Below the pieces are notes generated by a model. That model did no database searches and had not been told where the DNA came from. It worked only from the letters and a program-made list of their open reading frames with translations. From Streptomyces fodineus (GTDB taxonomy: Bacteria > Actinomycetota > Actinomycetes > Streptomycetales > Streptomycetaceae): a stretch of DNA of 64,000 nt. Shown piece after piece: positions 15,629 through 24,419 of the stretch. The stretch is taken from contig NZ_CP017248.1 of assembly GCF_001735805.1 (NCBI RefSeq), positions 8,122,001-8,186,000 on the forward strand, written 5' to 3'. The first letter of the stretch is position 1; the number at the start of each line of letters is the position of its first letter. The translations under genes and the position numbers were made by a program.

Positions 15629-18615
15629 GGCTGCACCGGCTCGACATCACCGCCTTCGGGCCCTTCGGCGGCTCCCAGAGCGTCGACTTCGACGCCCTGT
15701 CCGCCGCCGGGCTGTTCCTGCTGCACGGCCCGACGGGCGCCGGCAAGACCTCCGTCCTGGACGCCGTCTGCTACGCCCTGTACGGCACCGTCCCCGGCGC
15801 CCGGCAGAACGGCCAGGGCATGCACCTGCGCAGCGACCACGCCGAGCCGCGCACCCGCACCGAGGTCCGCCTGGACCTCACCGTCGCCGGCCGCCGACTG
15901 CAGATCACCCGGCAGCCGCCCTGGGAGCGGCGCAAACTGCGCGGCACCGGCACGACCGTCGACAAGGCCCAGACCTGGCTGCGCGAGTACGACGGCACGG
16001 CCGGCGCCTGGAAGGACCGCAGCCGTTCCCACCAGGAGATCGGCGAGGAGATCACCCAGCTGCTCGGCATGAGCCGTGAGCAGTTCTGCCAGGTCGTGCT
16101 GCTGCCCCAGGGCGACTTCGCCCGCTTCCTGCGCGCCGACGCGGAAGCCCGCGGCCGGCTGCTGGGCCGGCTCTTCGACACCCAGCGGTTCGCCGACGTC
16201 GAGAAGCGCCTCGCCGAACGCCGCCGCGCCACCGAGGCACGCGTACGGGAAGGCGACGCGGCCCTGCTCGCCGACGCCCACCGCATGCAGCAGGAGGCCG
16301 GCGACGCCATGGAGCTGCCGGAGCTGGCCCCCGGCGATCCCGGCCTGGCCGACGCCGTCCTCGGCGCCGCCGCCGTCGCCCGCGCCACCGCCCGCGAACG
16401 TCTCGCCGTCGCCCACTGCCGCCTCGCCGCCGCCGAGTCCGCCCACACCGAGACCCGGCGCGCCCTGGAGGACGTACGTGAACTCGCCCGGTTGCAGGGC
16501 CGGTTCGCGCAGGCCCGGCAGCGCGCCGAGCGGCTCCAGGAGGGGGCGGTGGCCCACCGCGAGGCCCAGCGGCGCATGGAGCGGGCCCGCAAGGCGGAGG
16601 CGGTCGCGCCCGCGCTGGAGCTGCGGCAGGCGGCCGAGGAGGAGCACCGCAGGTCGGCCGCGGCCGAGGCACGCGCGCGTGGCCTGCTCCCCGAGTCCTA
16701 CGCCGACGCGGGCGCGGGTGGACTCGCCTCCGCGGCCCGCCGGGCCACCGAGGAACTGGGCGGTCTGGACGCGGCCCGGCGCGCCGAGCGGCGGCTCGCC
16801 GAGGTCGCCGAGGAGCGGTCCCGGCTCGACCGCCAGGAGCATGCCGACGAGGACGTGCTCCGCGAGGCCGACGCCTGGCTCGACGGCTGGGACGCCACCC
16901 GCGCCGCGCTGCAGTCCCGCGTCGACGCCGCCCAGGAGGCCGCCACCCGCGCCGAACAGCTCGCCGTCCAGCGGGAACCGATGGGCAACCGGCTCACCGC
17001 GGCCCGCACCCGGGACGCGCTGGCCGCGGACCTGGAAGACGCGCAGCGCCGGGCGCTCGCTTCCGAACAGCGTGCCCTCGACGCCCGCGCCCACTGGCTC
17101 GACCTCAAGGAACAGCGCCTGAACGGCATCGCCGCCGAGCTGGCCGCCCACCTCACCGACGGCGAGCCCTGCGTCGTCTGCGGAGCCACCGAACACCCGG
17201 CGCCGGCCCGCAAGGTCGCCGGACACGTCGACCGCGACACCGAGGACCGCGCCCTCGCCGCCCACCAGCGCGCCGAGGAGCAGCACACCGAGGACGAGCG
17301 GCGGCTCGGCGTCGTCCGCGAGGCCCTGGCCGCCGCCACCGCCGAGGCCGGCGACACGCCCACCGCACAACTCGAGGCGGCCGCCGCCGAGTTGGAGCAG
17401 GAGTACGCCCGCGCCCGCCGCGACGCCACCGCGCTGCACCCCGCCCACGAGGAGCTGCGGCGCGCCGAGCACGAGCGCGAACAGCGCCTCGCCGACAGCC
17501 GCCAGGCCGCCGTACGGGCCGCCTCCCGGCTCACCCGGCGCGAGACCCTGGAGCGTGAACAGCACCAGCTGGAGACCGAGTTGACCAAGGCGCGCGGCGG
17601 CTTCGGCAGCGTGGCCGCCCGTGCCGCGCAGCTGGAACGGCAGGTGGCCCTGCTCACCGACGCCGCCGACGCCGCGCGCACCGCCGACGACACCGCCCAG
17701 CGCCTGAAGGACGCCGACGCCCGCCTCGCCGACGCCGCCTACCGCGCCGGTTTCGACACTCCGCAGGCCGCGGCCGAAGCCCTTCTGGACGCGGCGGCCC
17801 ACCGCGAGCTGCAGCACCGCCTGGACGCCCGGCAGACGGAGGAGGCCGCCGTACGCGCGCTGCTGGCGGAGGCCGACACCGCGGCCGCCGCGCAGCGCCC
17901 GCCCGCCGACCCGGCCACGGCCGAGCGCGCGGCGGCCATGGCCGAACACCGGCTGCGCGAGGCGGCGTCCGCGCGGGACGCGGCGGCCCGCTGCTGCGCC
18001 GAGCTGGACCGCCTCTCCGCGCGCGCCACCGAGGCCGTACGGCGCCTGGCCCCGCTCCGCGAGGAGTACGACCGGGTCGCCCGCCTCGCCGCGCTCACCG
18101 CGGGCACCTCCGCCGACAACGAACGCAAGATGCGCCTGGAGTCGTATGTGCTGGCGGCCCGCCTGGAGCAGGTCGCCGCCGCCGCGACCGCGCGGCTGCA
18201 GCGCATGTCGTCGGGCCGCTACACCCTCGTCCACTCCGACGACCGCACCGGCCGCGGCCGCAGCGGGCTCGGGCTGCACGTGGTCGACGCCTGGACCGGA
18301 CGTGAACGCGACACCGCCACCCTGTCCGGCGGCGAGACCTTCTTCGCCTCCCTCGCCCTCGCCCTCGGCCTCGCGGACGTCGTCACCGACGAGGCCGGCG
18401 GGGTCCGCCTCGACACGTTGTTCATCGACGAGGGCTTCGGCAGCCTCGACGACCAGACCCTCGACGAGGTCCTCGACGTCCTCGACTCCCTGCGCGAACG
18501 CGACCGCAGCGTGGGCATCGTCAGCCATGTCGCGGACCTGCGCCGCCGCATCCATGCCCAACTGGAGGTGGTGAAGGGCAGATCGGGGTCGGTGCTGCGG
18601 CAGCGGGGGGTCTGA
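15625..18615 (+). CDS. sbcC: SbcC (Rad50) SMC-like ATPase subunit
   Basis: Encodes 996 residues. Walker A GPTGAGKT is at residues 35-42. A Q-loop region (QVVLLPQGDFARFL) follows. The middle 650 residues are Glu/Arg/Ala-rich coiled coil interrupted at residues 516-519 by CVVC, the zinc hook that joins two SbcC molecules. The ABC signature LSGGETFFASLALALGLA is near residue 900 and Walker B LFIDEGFGSLD near 930, ending with a switch His (VSHVADLRRR). It clamps DNA and drives SbcD. Longer open frames upstream are shadows of sbcD; GTG 15625 is fixed by the 4-bp overlap. Confidence 0.95.
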   Translation: MRLHRLDITAFGPFGGSQSVDFDALSAAGLFLLHGPTGAGKTSVLDAVCYALYGTVPGARQNGQGMHLRSDHAEPRTRTEVRLDLTVAGRRLQITRQPPWERRKLRGTGTTVDKAQTWLREYDGTAGAWKDRSRSHQEIGEEITQLLGMSREQFCQVVLLPQGDFARFLRADAEARGRLLGRLFDTQRFADVEKRLAERRRATEARVREGDAALLADAHRMQQEAGDAMELPELAPGDPGLADAVLGAAAVARATARERLAVAHCRLAAAESAHTETRRALEDVRELARLQGRFAQARQRAERLQEGAVAHREAQRRMERARKAEAVAPALELRQAAEEEHRRSAAAEARARGLLPESYADAGAGGLASAARRATEELGGLDAARRAERRLAEVAEERSRLDRQEHADEDVLREADAWLDGWDATRAALQSRVDAAQEAATRAEQLAVQREPMGNRLTAARTRDALAADLEDAQRRALASEQRALDARAHWLDLKEQRLNGIAAELAAHLTDGEPCVVCGATEHPAPARKVAGHVDRDTEDRALAAHQRAEEQHTEDERRLGVVREALAAATAEAGDTPTAQLEAAAAELEQEYARARRDATALHPAHEELRRAEHEREQRLADSRQAAVRAASRLTRRETLEREQHQLETELTKARGGFGSVAARAAQLERQVALLTDAADAARTADDTAQRLKDADARLADAAYRAGFDTPQAAAEALLDAAAHRELQHRLDARQTEEAAVRALLAEADTAAAAQRPPADPATAERAAAMAEHRLREAASARDAAARCCAELDRLSARATEAVRRLAPLREEYDRVARLAALTAGTSADNERKMRLESYVLAARLEQVAAAATARLQRMSSGRYTLVHSDDRTGRGRSGLGLHVVDAWTGRERDTATLSGGETFFASLALALGLADVVTDEAGGVRLDTLFIDEGFGSLDDQTLDEVLDVLDSLRERDRSVGIVSHVADLRRRIHAQLEVVKGRSGSVLRQRGV

Positions 18616-18715
18616 CGGCTCGTGAACCGTCATTTGCCCGCCGGCACATCGCCGCCGGTCGCGGGCTCCGAAACGCGCCACGCGCTGGGCTACGACCGCG
18701 TCCAGCCGGCCTGGC

Positions 18716-19085
18716 TCACACGGACGTGACCAGCTTGCTGTGGAAGAGGGCCGGTCCAACCGTGACGATCGAGGCGATGCTCCCGGTCTCCGCGCGTCCC
18801 AGCCATACGATGGTTCCTCCGCCGGTCGGGAACGTCACGAGGTCGGCTTCGTGAGCCTCGTCGCTCGCCCGCTCGTACGACTCGCCCAGAGACTCGGTGG
18901 CCCGGAATGCTTCCTGCTTGCCCGCGTCGCAGTCGAGCCAGAACGCGCGGAACGGCTCGGTCAGTGACGGCCAGGCGGTGGCGTCACCCGGTCCTCCGTC
19001 ACCTCGACGACGTGGACGGGTCTCGCCGGATCCTCGGCATGCGTGCCCACCTCCGCCCCCAAAGTGGACACCGCCTCCAGATACC
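18716..19085 (-). pseudogene. Remnant of an unidentified gene
   Basis: On the minus strand, frame with stop TGA at 18716-18718 reads back through protein-like sequence (SLTEPFRAFWLDCDAGKQE, ESYERASDEAHEADLV) with good GC3 bias. Near 18975-18990 the continuity moves to another frame, which reads RYLEAVSTLGAEVG and RPVHVVEVTEDRVT before its own stop. No start codon with ribosome site exists, and the upstream part would collide with the Lrp gene. I interpret it as an N-terminally truncated, frameshifted gene of about 120 codons. The family is not recognised. Confidence 0.4.
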
Positions 19086-19105
19086 GGTGCCTGCGGCCGA
19101 CCCGG

Positions 19106-19552
19106 TCAGCGGCCGAGGGCGCGGCGGGGCAGCGGAGAGGAGTAGACGACGCTGGTGGTCACCGAGCCCAGCGCGCCGATCTTCCCGGAGATCTCCTCCA
19201 GATGGGACATGGACCGGGCGGTGACCTTGATGACGAAGCAGTCGTCGCCCGTCACATGGTGCGCCTCCAGGATCTCGGGGGTTGCGGCCACCAGGTCGTG
19301 AAACGGCTTGTAGTTGCCGTTCGGGTAGCGCAACCGCACGAAGGCCAGGATCGGCAGCCCGAGCCGCTCGGGGTCGACGACCGCCGCGTACCCCTGGATC
19401 ACGCCGGCCTCCTCCAGCCGCCGTACCCGCTCGGTGACGGCACTCGGCGACATGGAGACGGCGCGCGCCAACTCGGCGTAGCTGGCCCGGCCCTCCCGCT
19501 GGAGGACCTCGAGAATGCGCCAGTCGGTGGCGTCCGGGGAATACGCGGTCAT
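19106..19552 (-). CDS. Lrp/AsnC-family regulator
   Basis: Encodes 148 residues. Residues 5-60 are the AsnC winged helix (DWRILEVLQREGRASYAELARAVSMSPSAVTERVRRLEEAGVIQGY), and residues 70-140 the RAM ligand domain (HHVTGDDCFVIKVTARSMSHLEEI). Start ATG 19552 is preferred over the longer frame to 19588. It is divergent from the rhodanese gene with 94 bp between, so that gene is its most likely local target. The ligand is probably an amino acid, by family. Confidence 0.9.
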   Translation of the reverse strand: MTAYSPDATDWRILEVLQREGRASYAELARAVSMSPSAVTERVRRLEEAGVIQGYAAVVDPERLGLPILAFVRLRYPNGNYKPFHDLVAATPEILEAHHVTGDDCFVIKVTARSMSHLEEISGKIGALGSVTTSVVYSSPLPRRALGR

Positions 19553-19633
19553 CCCGGATGGATAGCAGGGAATTCCCGGCCTGGGCAAGGCAGACGCCGT
19601 GGATTCTCACTTCATGGGCGCGGTCGGAAATCA

Positions 19634-19639
19634 TAGATT
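19634..19639 (+). promoter_or_regulatory. Putative -10 box for leaderless rhodanese gene
   Basis: TAGATT ends seven bases before ATG 19647 and no ribosome site is seen. Confidence 0.5.
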
Positions 19640-19646
19640 TCCAGTC

Positions 19647-20123
19647 ATGATCACGAACACCACCGAGAACCCCGTCCTGCGTATCGCCCCCGCCGCCCCC
19701 GCCGAGGCCGCCGCCTACTTCCGGGCCGGCCTGGCCTTCCACGCCGACGTCTCCGACGTGGCCGCCGCGCTCGCGGCAGGCGGCGACTGCGGCTTCGTCG
19801 TCGTGGACTCCCGCTCCACCGAGTCCTGGGACCAGGGCCACCTCCCCGGCGCCGTCCACCTGCCCACCGCGCTCATCCCCGAGCAGGCCGAGCAGCTCCT
19901 GGACAAGTCCGTGCCGGTGGTGACGTACTGCTGGGGCCCCGGCTGCAACGGCGCCACCCGCGCCGCGCTCGCCCTCGCCGAACTCGGCTACCGGGTCAAG
20001 GAGATGCTCGGCGGCTTCGAGTACTGGGCGCGCGAGGGCTTCGCCTACGAGACCTGGCAGGGGCGTGCACAGCGCGACGCCGACCAGCTGACCGCGCCCG
20101 TCGAAGGCGACTGCGGCTGCTGA
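19647..20123 (+). CDS. Single-domain rhodanese-like protein
   Basis: Encodes 158 residues. FVVVDSRSTESWDQGHLPGAVHLP is the rhodanese 'D.R....y..GHIpgA' motif. The active loop is CWGPGCNGATRAALALAELGY: the first Cys of the loop follows VVTY, as in sulfurtransferases. The C-terminus EMLGGFEYWAREG closes the domain and ends with CGC. It likely moves sulfane sulfur to a thiol acceptor. The open frame upstream to 19599 is ignored because the -10-like box lies between. Close control by the divergent Lrp-type gene is inferred. Confidence 0.88.
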   Translation: MITNTTENPVLRIAPAAPAEAAAYFRAGLAFHADVSDVAAALAAGGDCGFVVVDSRSTESWDQGHLPGAVHLPTALIPEQAEQLLDKSVPVVTYCWGPGCNGATRAALALAELGYRVKEMLGGFEYWAREGFAYETWQGRAQRDADQLTAPVEGDCGC

Positions 20124-20135
20124 ACGATCCCCGTG

Positions 20136-20141
20136 TAGGTT
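20136..20141 (+). promoter_or_regulatory. Putative -10 box for leaderless Imm21 gene
   Basis: TAGGTT ends eight bases before ATG 20150; no ribosome-binding site precedes the gene. Confidence 0.45.
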
Positions 20142-20149
20142 CTCTGCCC

Positions 20150-20668
20150 ATGGCTCGATACGCGGAACCTGGCGCGCTGGAGTGGGTGGAATCGGGCGGT
20201 GGCCCGCTGATAGCCGTCCCGGAGACGGTGCTGCCGTTCTGGGCGGGCGCCGACAGCGAGGAACTCGACACGGACTACGACCGGGCGTGCGAGGTCGATG
20301 GTTACGTCGGCCTGCTGCCCGTCGGCGACAGCGCGGCCCTCGTGTTCGGCGACGAACCCGCCTCCACCTCGTACCTGCCGGACCACGCCACCTTCGTACG
20401 GTGGTCCGCCGCGCACTCCGAGGGGGAACTGCTCGCCACCGTCCCCGCCGCCCTGGACGCGGCGGTGTGGGGGAGCGAGGTGCACTGGCGGGTGCCCGGG
20501 CCGGTGCTGCTGTTCGACTCGGCCTGGCCGGGCCGGGCGGCCGACCGCGCCGAGCACCTCCGGGTGCCCCTGGAGGCGGGCACATACGCGGTGCGGGCCG
20601 CCTATGTGCAGCCGGGTCCGGAGACCTGGGTGGGGCTGGTACGGCTCAGAAGGATCGCCGCCCCCTGA
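20150..20668 (+). CDS. Imm21-family immunity protein
   Basis: Encodes 172 residues. LEWVESGGGPLIAVPETVLPFWAG at the start, then DYDRACEVDGYVGLLPVGDSAALVFGDEPASTSYLP and FVRWSAAHSEGEL, match the Imm21 pattern (W-SGGPLI, DYDRAC, LVxGDEP-T). Imm21 proteins normally neutralise a polymorphic toxin encoded next to them. No toxin gene is present on either side: the neighbours are a rhodanese and a convergent P450 gene only 4 bp away. It may be an orphan immunity gene kept for protection against rivals. The domain assignment rests on motif recall. Confidence 0.7.
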   Translation: MARYAEPGALEWVESGGGPLIAVPETVLPFWAGADSEELDTDYDRACEVDGYVGLLPVGDSAALVFGDEPASTSYLPDHATFVRWSAAHSEGELLATVPAALDAAVWGSEVHWRVPGPVLLFDSAWPGRAADRAEHLRVPLEAGTYAVRAAYVQPGPETWVGLVRLRRIAAP

Positions 20669-20672
20669 GCCC

Positions 20673-21902
20673 TCAGGGATTCAGGCCGTCGAAGTCGACG
20701 TTCAGGTGCCTGGGACCGCGCAGCACCGCGTTCGGCCGGTACGGCGGCGGATCCTCGACCAGTCGGGGATTCTCCAGCCGCCGGGCCAGTTCGGACAGCG
20801 CGATCTGGGCCTCCAGCCGGGCGAGCGGGGCGCCGAAGCAGCTGTGGATGCCGCTGCCGAAGCCGAGGTGCTGGAGGTCCTCGCGGTCCGGGTCGAAGCG
20901 GTCGGGGTCCTTGAACCGCTCCGGGTCCCGGTTCCCCGCGGCCAGCACCAGCCAGATGCGCGAGCCCTTGGGAATGGTGACCCCGCGCACCTCGATGTCG
21001 GTGATACAGGTGCGCTGCGGCAGGAGCTGCACCGGCGGCTCGTAGCGCAGCAGCTCCTCCACGATCTTCACCGACAGGATCGGATCCTGCCGCAGCCGCT
21101 GGAGATACTCCGGGTGGCGCAGCAGGGTCAGCATGCCGTTGGTGATCAGGTTGACGGTCGTCTCATGCCCGGCGATCAGCAGCAGCACGGCGGTGGTGAG
21201 CACCTCCATGGTGGTCATGGCGCCGTCCGGGCCGCGGCTGTTCACCAGGTCGGAGAGCATGTCGTCGCGCGGCTCCTTGACGCGCTGCTCCACCAGCCCG
21301 TTCAGGTACATGCCGAGCTGCAGCCGTGCCTCCTGTGCGACCCGCTCGGACTCGGCGCTCGTGCGGGTGTCCGGGTCCAGTCCGGCCACGATCGGGTCGA
21401 CCCAGGCCCGGAAGCGGGGCTCGTCCTCGCGGGGCACGCCGAGCAGCCGGCAGATCACCGTCACCGGGAACGGGTAGGCGCAACCGTCGACCACGTCGAT
21501 CTGCCGTGCGTCCCCGAACCCGTCGATCAAGTCGGTGACGATCTGCGCGAGTTCGCCCCGCATGGAGTCGATACGGGTGGGCCGGTGCGGGGGACCGAAG
21601 GAGCTGTTGGCGATCCGCCGCAGACGGTCGTGTTCCGGCGGGTCGAGCCGGATGAAGCTCGGCGGCAGCCCCGTCGTCTCCGGTTCGGACAGCTCGTCGT
21701 CGCCCGTGGCGGTCATCTTGGCCGCGTCGGAACTGATCCGCGGGTCGTGGAGCAGGGCCTCGATGTCGTAGTAGGAGCTGATGACATAGGGGCCGTCCGC
21801 CTCGTGGAGCACCGGTGTCCTGCGGAGCTCCTCGTAGAGCGGGTACGGGTTGGCGCGGTTCGCGAAGTCGGTGATCTGGCGCAACAGCGAGGCTTGCGGC
21901 AT
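20673..21902 (-). CDS. Cytochrome P450
   Basis: Encodes 409 residues. The I-helix oxygen-binding segment LLIAGHETTVNLI is near residue 247, the K-helix ELLR follows, and the heme loop LGFGSGIHSCFGAPLARLEAQI has the ligand Cys near residue 354. The length and soluble character are those of bacterial class I P450s. The same strand carries a ferredoxin reductase and a 3Fe-4S ferredoxin just upstream, so the operon holds its own redox chain. The substrate is not deducible; no biosynthetic cluster surrounds it, so xenobiotic or terpenoid oxidation are both possible. Confidence 0.95.
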   Translation of the reverse strand: MPQASLLRQITDFANRANPYPLYEELRRTPVLHEADGPYVISSYYDIEALLHDPRISSDAAKMTATGDDELSEPETTGLPPSFIRLDPPEHDRLRRIANSSFGPPHRPTRIDSMRGELAQIVTDLIDGFGDARQIDVVDGCAYPFPVTVICRLLGVPREDEPRFRAWVDPIVAGLDPDTRTSAESERVAQEARLQLGMYLNGLVEQRVKEPRDDMLSDLVNSRGPDGAMTTMEVLTTAVLLLIAGHETTVNLITNGMLTLLRHPEYLQRLRQDPILSVKIVEELLRYEPPVQLLPQRTCITDIEVRGVTIPKGSRIWLVLAAGNRDPERFKDPDRFDPDREDLQHLGFGSGIHSCFGAPLARLEAQIALSELARRLENPRLVEDPPPYRPNAVLRGPRHLNVDFDGLNP

Positions 21903-21935
21903 GACAGGTCCTTGGAGCGTCGGGCCGGGCGGCGG

Positions 21936-23327
21936 TCAGTGGCGGGCGGGGTGGAAGACCAGCTGCTGGTCGGCGGGTGAGTAACCGCTGAGGGTCACCA
22001 TCGGGCCGTGACTCGGCAGGGACGGGTCCGGGAAGTCGGCATCCACCGGCTGCCGGCCCTCGGGACGCCGGTCCGTCGTCGGGAACTCCACCGGGAACGG
22101 CGCACCCCGCTCGATCTGCCGCTGGTAGAACTCCAGCCACCGCGTGTTGTCGAAGCTCACGGCGGCCACCATCCGGCCCTGGTAGCCGTAGACACCGACG
22201 AACCGGCGCTCGGCCGGCGAACCCTGCGTGATCATGAGCTGCTCGCCCATCGGGGGCACGCCGACCGACTTGATGTTCACGCCGAACATCGAGGACCAGA
22301 AGGCGGGCATCCACAGATGCGGGCGCCGGTCGGCACCGTGGCAGATCATGTTGTGCGCCGCCGTCTGCGCCTGCGCGACGGCGTTGCCCCAGTGCTCCAG
22401 CGAGAGGAACTGGTAGCCGAACAGCGCGTGCGGGGACCGCGCGACATCACCCGCGACGAAGACGTCATCGGTGACGATGCCCCGGAAGTCGAAGGCCCGG
22501 CAGCCCGCGTCGCAGGCGATGCCCCGGGGCCCCGCGCCCAGTCCCGACCCGGCCAGCCACTCGGTGTTGCGCAGCGAGCCCAGCGAGACGACCACGACAT
22601 CCGCCTCGACGACGCTCTCGTCCGACAGGTGGACGGCCCGCACCCGGCCCACCGCGTCACCCTCCAGACCGGTCACCGTGACATGGGTGCGCAGATCCAC
22701 GCCGTTCTCGAGCTGCAGGTCCGAGGCCACCGCACCGATCACCCCGCCCAGGGCGCCCACCAGCGGGGCGCCGGCGCGCTCCGCCACGGTGACCGGAAGA
22801 CCCATCTCCCGGCAGGCCGACGCGACCTCCGAACCGGCGAACCCGGCGCCGATGACGAACACCCGGCGCGGCCCGGCCTTCAGCCGCCGGTACAGATCGA
22901 CCGCGTCGTCACGGGTGCGCAGCAGGCAGACGCCGTCCAGGCGGGCCTCCTCCTCCTTGAACCAGGGCCGGGCGCGGACACCGGTCGCGATGAGCAGCCG
23001 GTCGTACTCCACCTCGTCCCCGTCGGCGAGCCGCACCCGCTTGGCCGCCAGGTCGAGACCGGTCGCCGCGACACCGAGCCGCCACTTGGCGTCGATCTCC
23101 CTGCGGTGCGGCAGCTCGGTGTGGTGCGGGGACGCCATTCCCAGCAGGACCGCCTTGGACAGCGGTGGCCGGTCGTACGGCTCGTACGGCTCGTCCCCGA
23201 TCAGGGTCAGCTCACCCGCGAAGCCCTCGGCGCGCAGGGTCTCGGCGGCCCGCAGGCCCGCCAGCGAGGCGCCGACGATCACGATCCGGCCCTCGCGCCT
23301 GAGCCATCCCATGTAGTCAGCGGGCAT
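21936..23327 (-). CDS. FAD/NAD(P)H ferredoxin reductase partner of P450
   Basis: Encodes 463 residues. GRIVIVGASLAGLRAAETLRAEGF near the N-terminus binds FAD, DEPYEPYDRPPLSKA is typical of putidaredoxin-reductase-type enzymes, RVFVIGAGFAGSEVASACREMGL binds NAD(P)H, and GIVTDDVFVAGDVARSPH is the second FAD motif. It passes electrons from NAD(P)H to the ferredoxin. ATG 23327 overlaps the ferredoxin end by 11 bp and has a GGGGG run upstream; an earlier start at 23363 is also open. The C-terminal 60 residues extend beyond the standard reductase. Confidence 0.9.
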   Translation of the reverse strand: MPADYMGWLRREGRIVIVGASLAGLRAAETLRAEGFAGELTLIGDEPYEPYDRPPLSKAVLLGMASPHHTELPHRREIDAKWRLGVAATGLDLAAKRVRLADGDEVEYDRLLIATGVRARPWFKEEEARLDGVCLLRTRDDAVDLYRRLKAGPRRVFVIGAGFAGSEVASACREMGLPVTVAERAGAPLVGALGGVIGAVASDLQLENGVDLRTHVTVTGLEGDAVGRVRAVHLSDESVVEADVVVVSLGSLRNTEWLAGSGLGAGPRGIACDAGCRAFDFRGIVTDDVFVAGDVARSPHALFGYQFLSLEHWGNAVAQAQTAAHNMICHGADRRPHLWMPAFWSSMFGVNIKSVGVPPMGEQLMITQGSPAERRFVGVYGYQGRMVAAVSFDNTRWLEFYQRQIERGAPFPVEFPTTDRRPEGRQPVDADFPDPSLPSHGPMVTLSGYSPADQQLVFHPARH

Positions 23328-23562
23328 CGGACGCCCCCTGGGCGGATCCGGTGTGCCGCTCACCCGTGCTGTCCAGTCCGTCCGCCGTGATGGCCTGCAC
23401 CGGGCACGCCGCGACGGCGCGGGCGAGCCGTTCGCGCTGCTCCTCGGGCGCGTGGGGGTTGTAGATCAGGGACTCCTCGCCGTGCATGGCGAAGACGTCC
23501 GGCGCGAGGAACGCGCACTGGGCGTACCCCTGACACTTGTTGAGATCGACGACGAGGCGCAT
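23317..23562 (-). CDS. 3Fe-4S ferredoxin
   Basis: Encodes 81 residues. The N-terminal strand VVDLNKCQGYAQC and the later VAACPVQAI give the C-x5-C...CP pattern of 3Fe-4S ferredoxins paired with P450s; the second cysteine of a 4Fe-4S set is replaced by Tyr/Ala. The tail after ACPVQAI is longer than usual (about 20 residues, Gly/Ser-rich). It is the first gene of the ferredoxin-reductase-P450 operon, and should carry electrons to the P450. ATG 23562 is followed by the cluster motif at once; the upstream open frame is not protein-like. Confidence 0.9.
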   Translation of the reverse strand: MRLVVDLNKCQGYAQCAFLAPDVFAMHGEESLIYNPHAPEEQRERLARAVAACPVQAITADGLDSTGERHTGSAQGASDAR

Positions 23563-23741
23563 CGATGCTCCGCCCTTCCGCTGGCCAGGTCCGGTGCGCG
23601 CCTGCCGTTGCGCGCGGCATTCCCGGACGGCGGTCATGTCCCGTTTGCCAGCATGAGCGCGGCGGCGCGGCACCGCCCGCCGAGAGCCCCATTCGGGCTG
23701 CCGGCCGGTCCCGGTGCACGGGCGGCGACGTGATCCGTCCG

Positions 23742-24419
23742 TCACGCATCCGCCGCGGTACGGGGCCGGGCGCGACCGCTCGCCCGGAGGATGTACGCGC
23801 TGAGCACCAGCGACCAGGCGGGGAAGACGAGTTCCACCCAGGGCACGCTGGCCGCGACGAACAGCAGGGTGAAGGTGGTGAGGAAGCCCAGGACCGTCAG
23901 CGGGCGGGGCAGGATCCCGAGCCGGTGGCCGATCACCGACATCGAGCACGCGAACACGGCGGCCATCCGCGTGGCGTACTCCGTCATCAGCGTGTACGCG
24001 AGATGGCGGCCGAAGTCCCAGGAGGACGGCGACGGCGCCATGCCGGCGGGGTGCGCGAGGTCGAGGACGGCACTGGCCGCGGCGGTGGCGCCGAACAGTG
24101 TGGCGGTGAAGACGAGTCCGCTGCCGAGGAAGACGGTGGCGAGGAACCGGTCTTCGCTCTCACCGATGTGCGCCCGTACGGCGCCGACGAACCAGAGGAA
24201 GAAGATGCCGGCGAACGGCACGAGCGAGAGGGCGGTGCGCACCACGTCATGGCGCGCGGAGTTCGTGAATCCTCCCGCGTTGACAGCGCCGGTACCCTCA
24301 GGAACGCCCAGCCGCAACAGAACGATCGCCGCCGCCAGCAGCAGCGCGAAGACCACTCCGGCCAGTCCGGCGGCCCGCGGCGTCTCCAGCACCCGCTGCC
24401 CCGGCCCCTGCTGCCGCAT
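23742..24419 (-). CDS. Six-helix integral membrane protein of unknown function
   Basis: Encodes 225 residues with about six hydrophobic helices (GLAGVVFALLLAAAIVLL; ALSLVPFAGIFFLWFVGAV; VFLGSGLVFTATLFGATA; PLTVLGFLTTFTLLFVA among them) and a short basic C-tail. ATG 24419 has AGGAGG nine bases upstream; GTG 24452 is another option. The VGAVRAHIGESEDRFLATVFLGSG stretch between helices is conserved in Streptomyces membrane proteins as I recall, but I know no function. It is on the same strand as the P450 operon, 179 bp ahead of the ferredoxin, and may be separate from it. Confidence 0.75.
   Translation of the reverse strand: MRQQGPGQRVLETPRAAGLAGVVFALLLAAAIVLLRLGVPEGTGAVNAGGFTNSARHDVVRTALSLVPFAGIFFLWFVGAVRAHIGESEDRFLATVFLGSGLVFTATLFGATAAASAVLDLAHPAGMAPSPSSWDFGRHLAYTLMTEYATRMAAVFACSMSVIGHRLGILPRPLTVLGFLTTFTLLFVAASVPWVELVFPAWSLVLSAYILRASGRARPRTAADA

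Noticed and set aside
15145..18759. Minus-strand open frame of 1200 codons opposite sbcC
   Set aside because: Antisense shadow of sbcD/sbcC; no domain, Gly/Gln/Val-rich composition typical of reverse frames.
20150..20668. Polymorphic toxin locus
   Set aside because: Only the immunity-like gene is present; no toxin or secretion gene on either side.
20673..23562. Secondary-metabolite cluster around the P450
   Set aside because: No PKS, NRPS, terpene synthase or other tailoring genes are found beside it.
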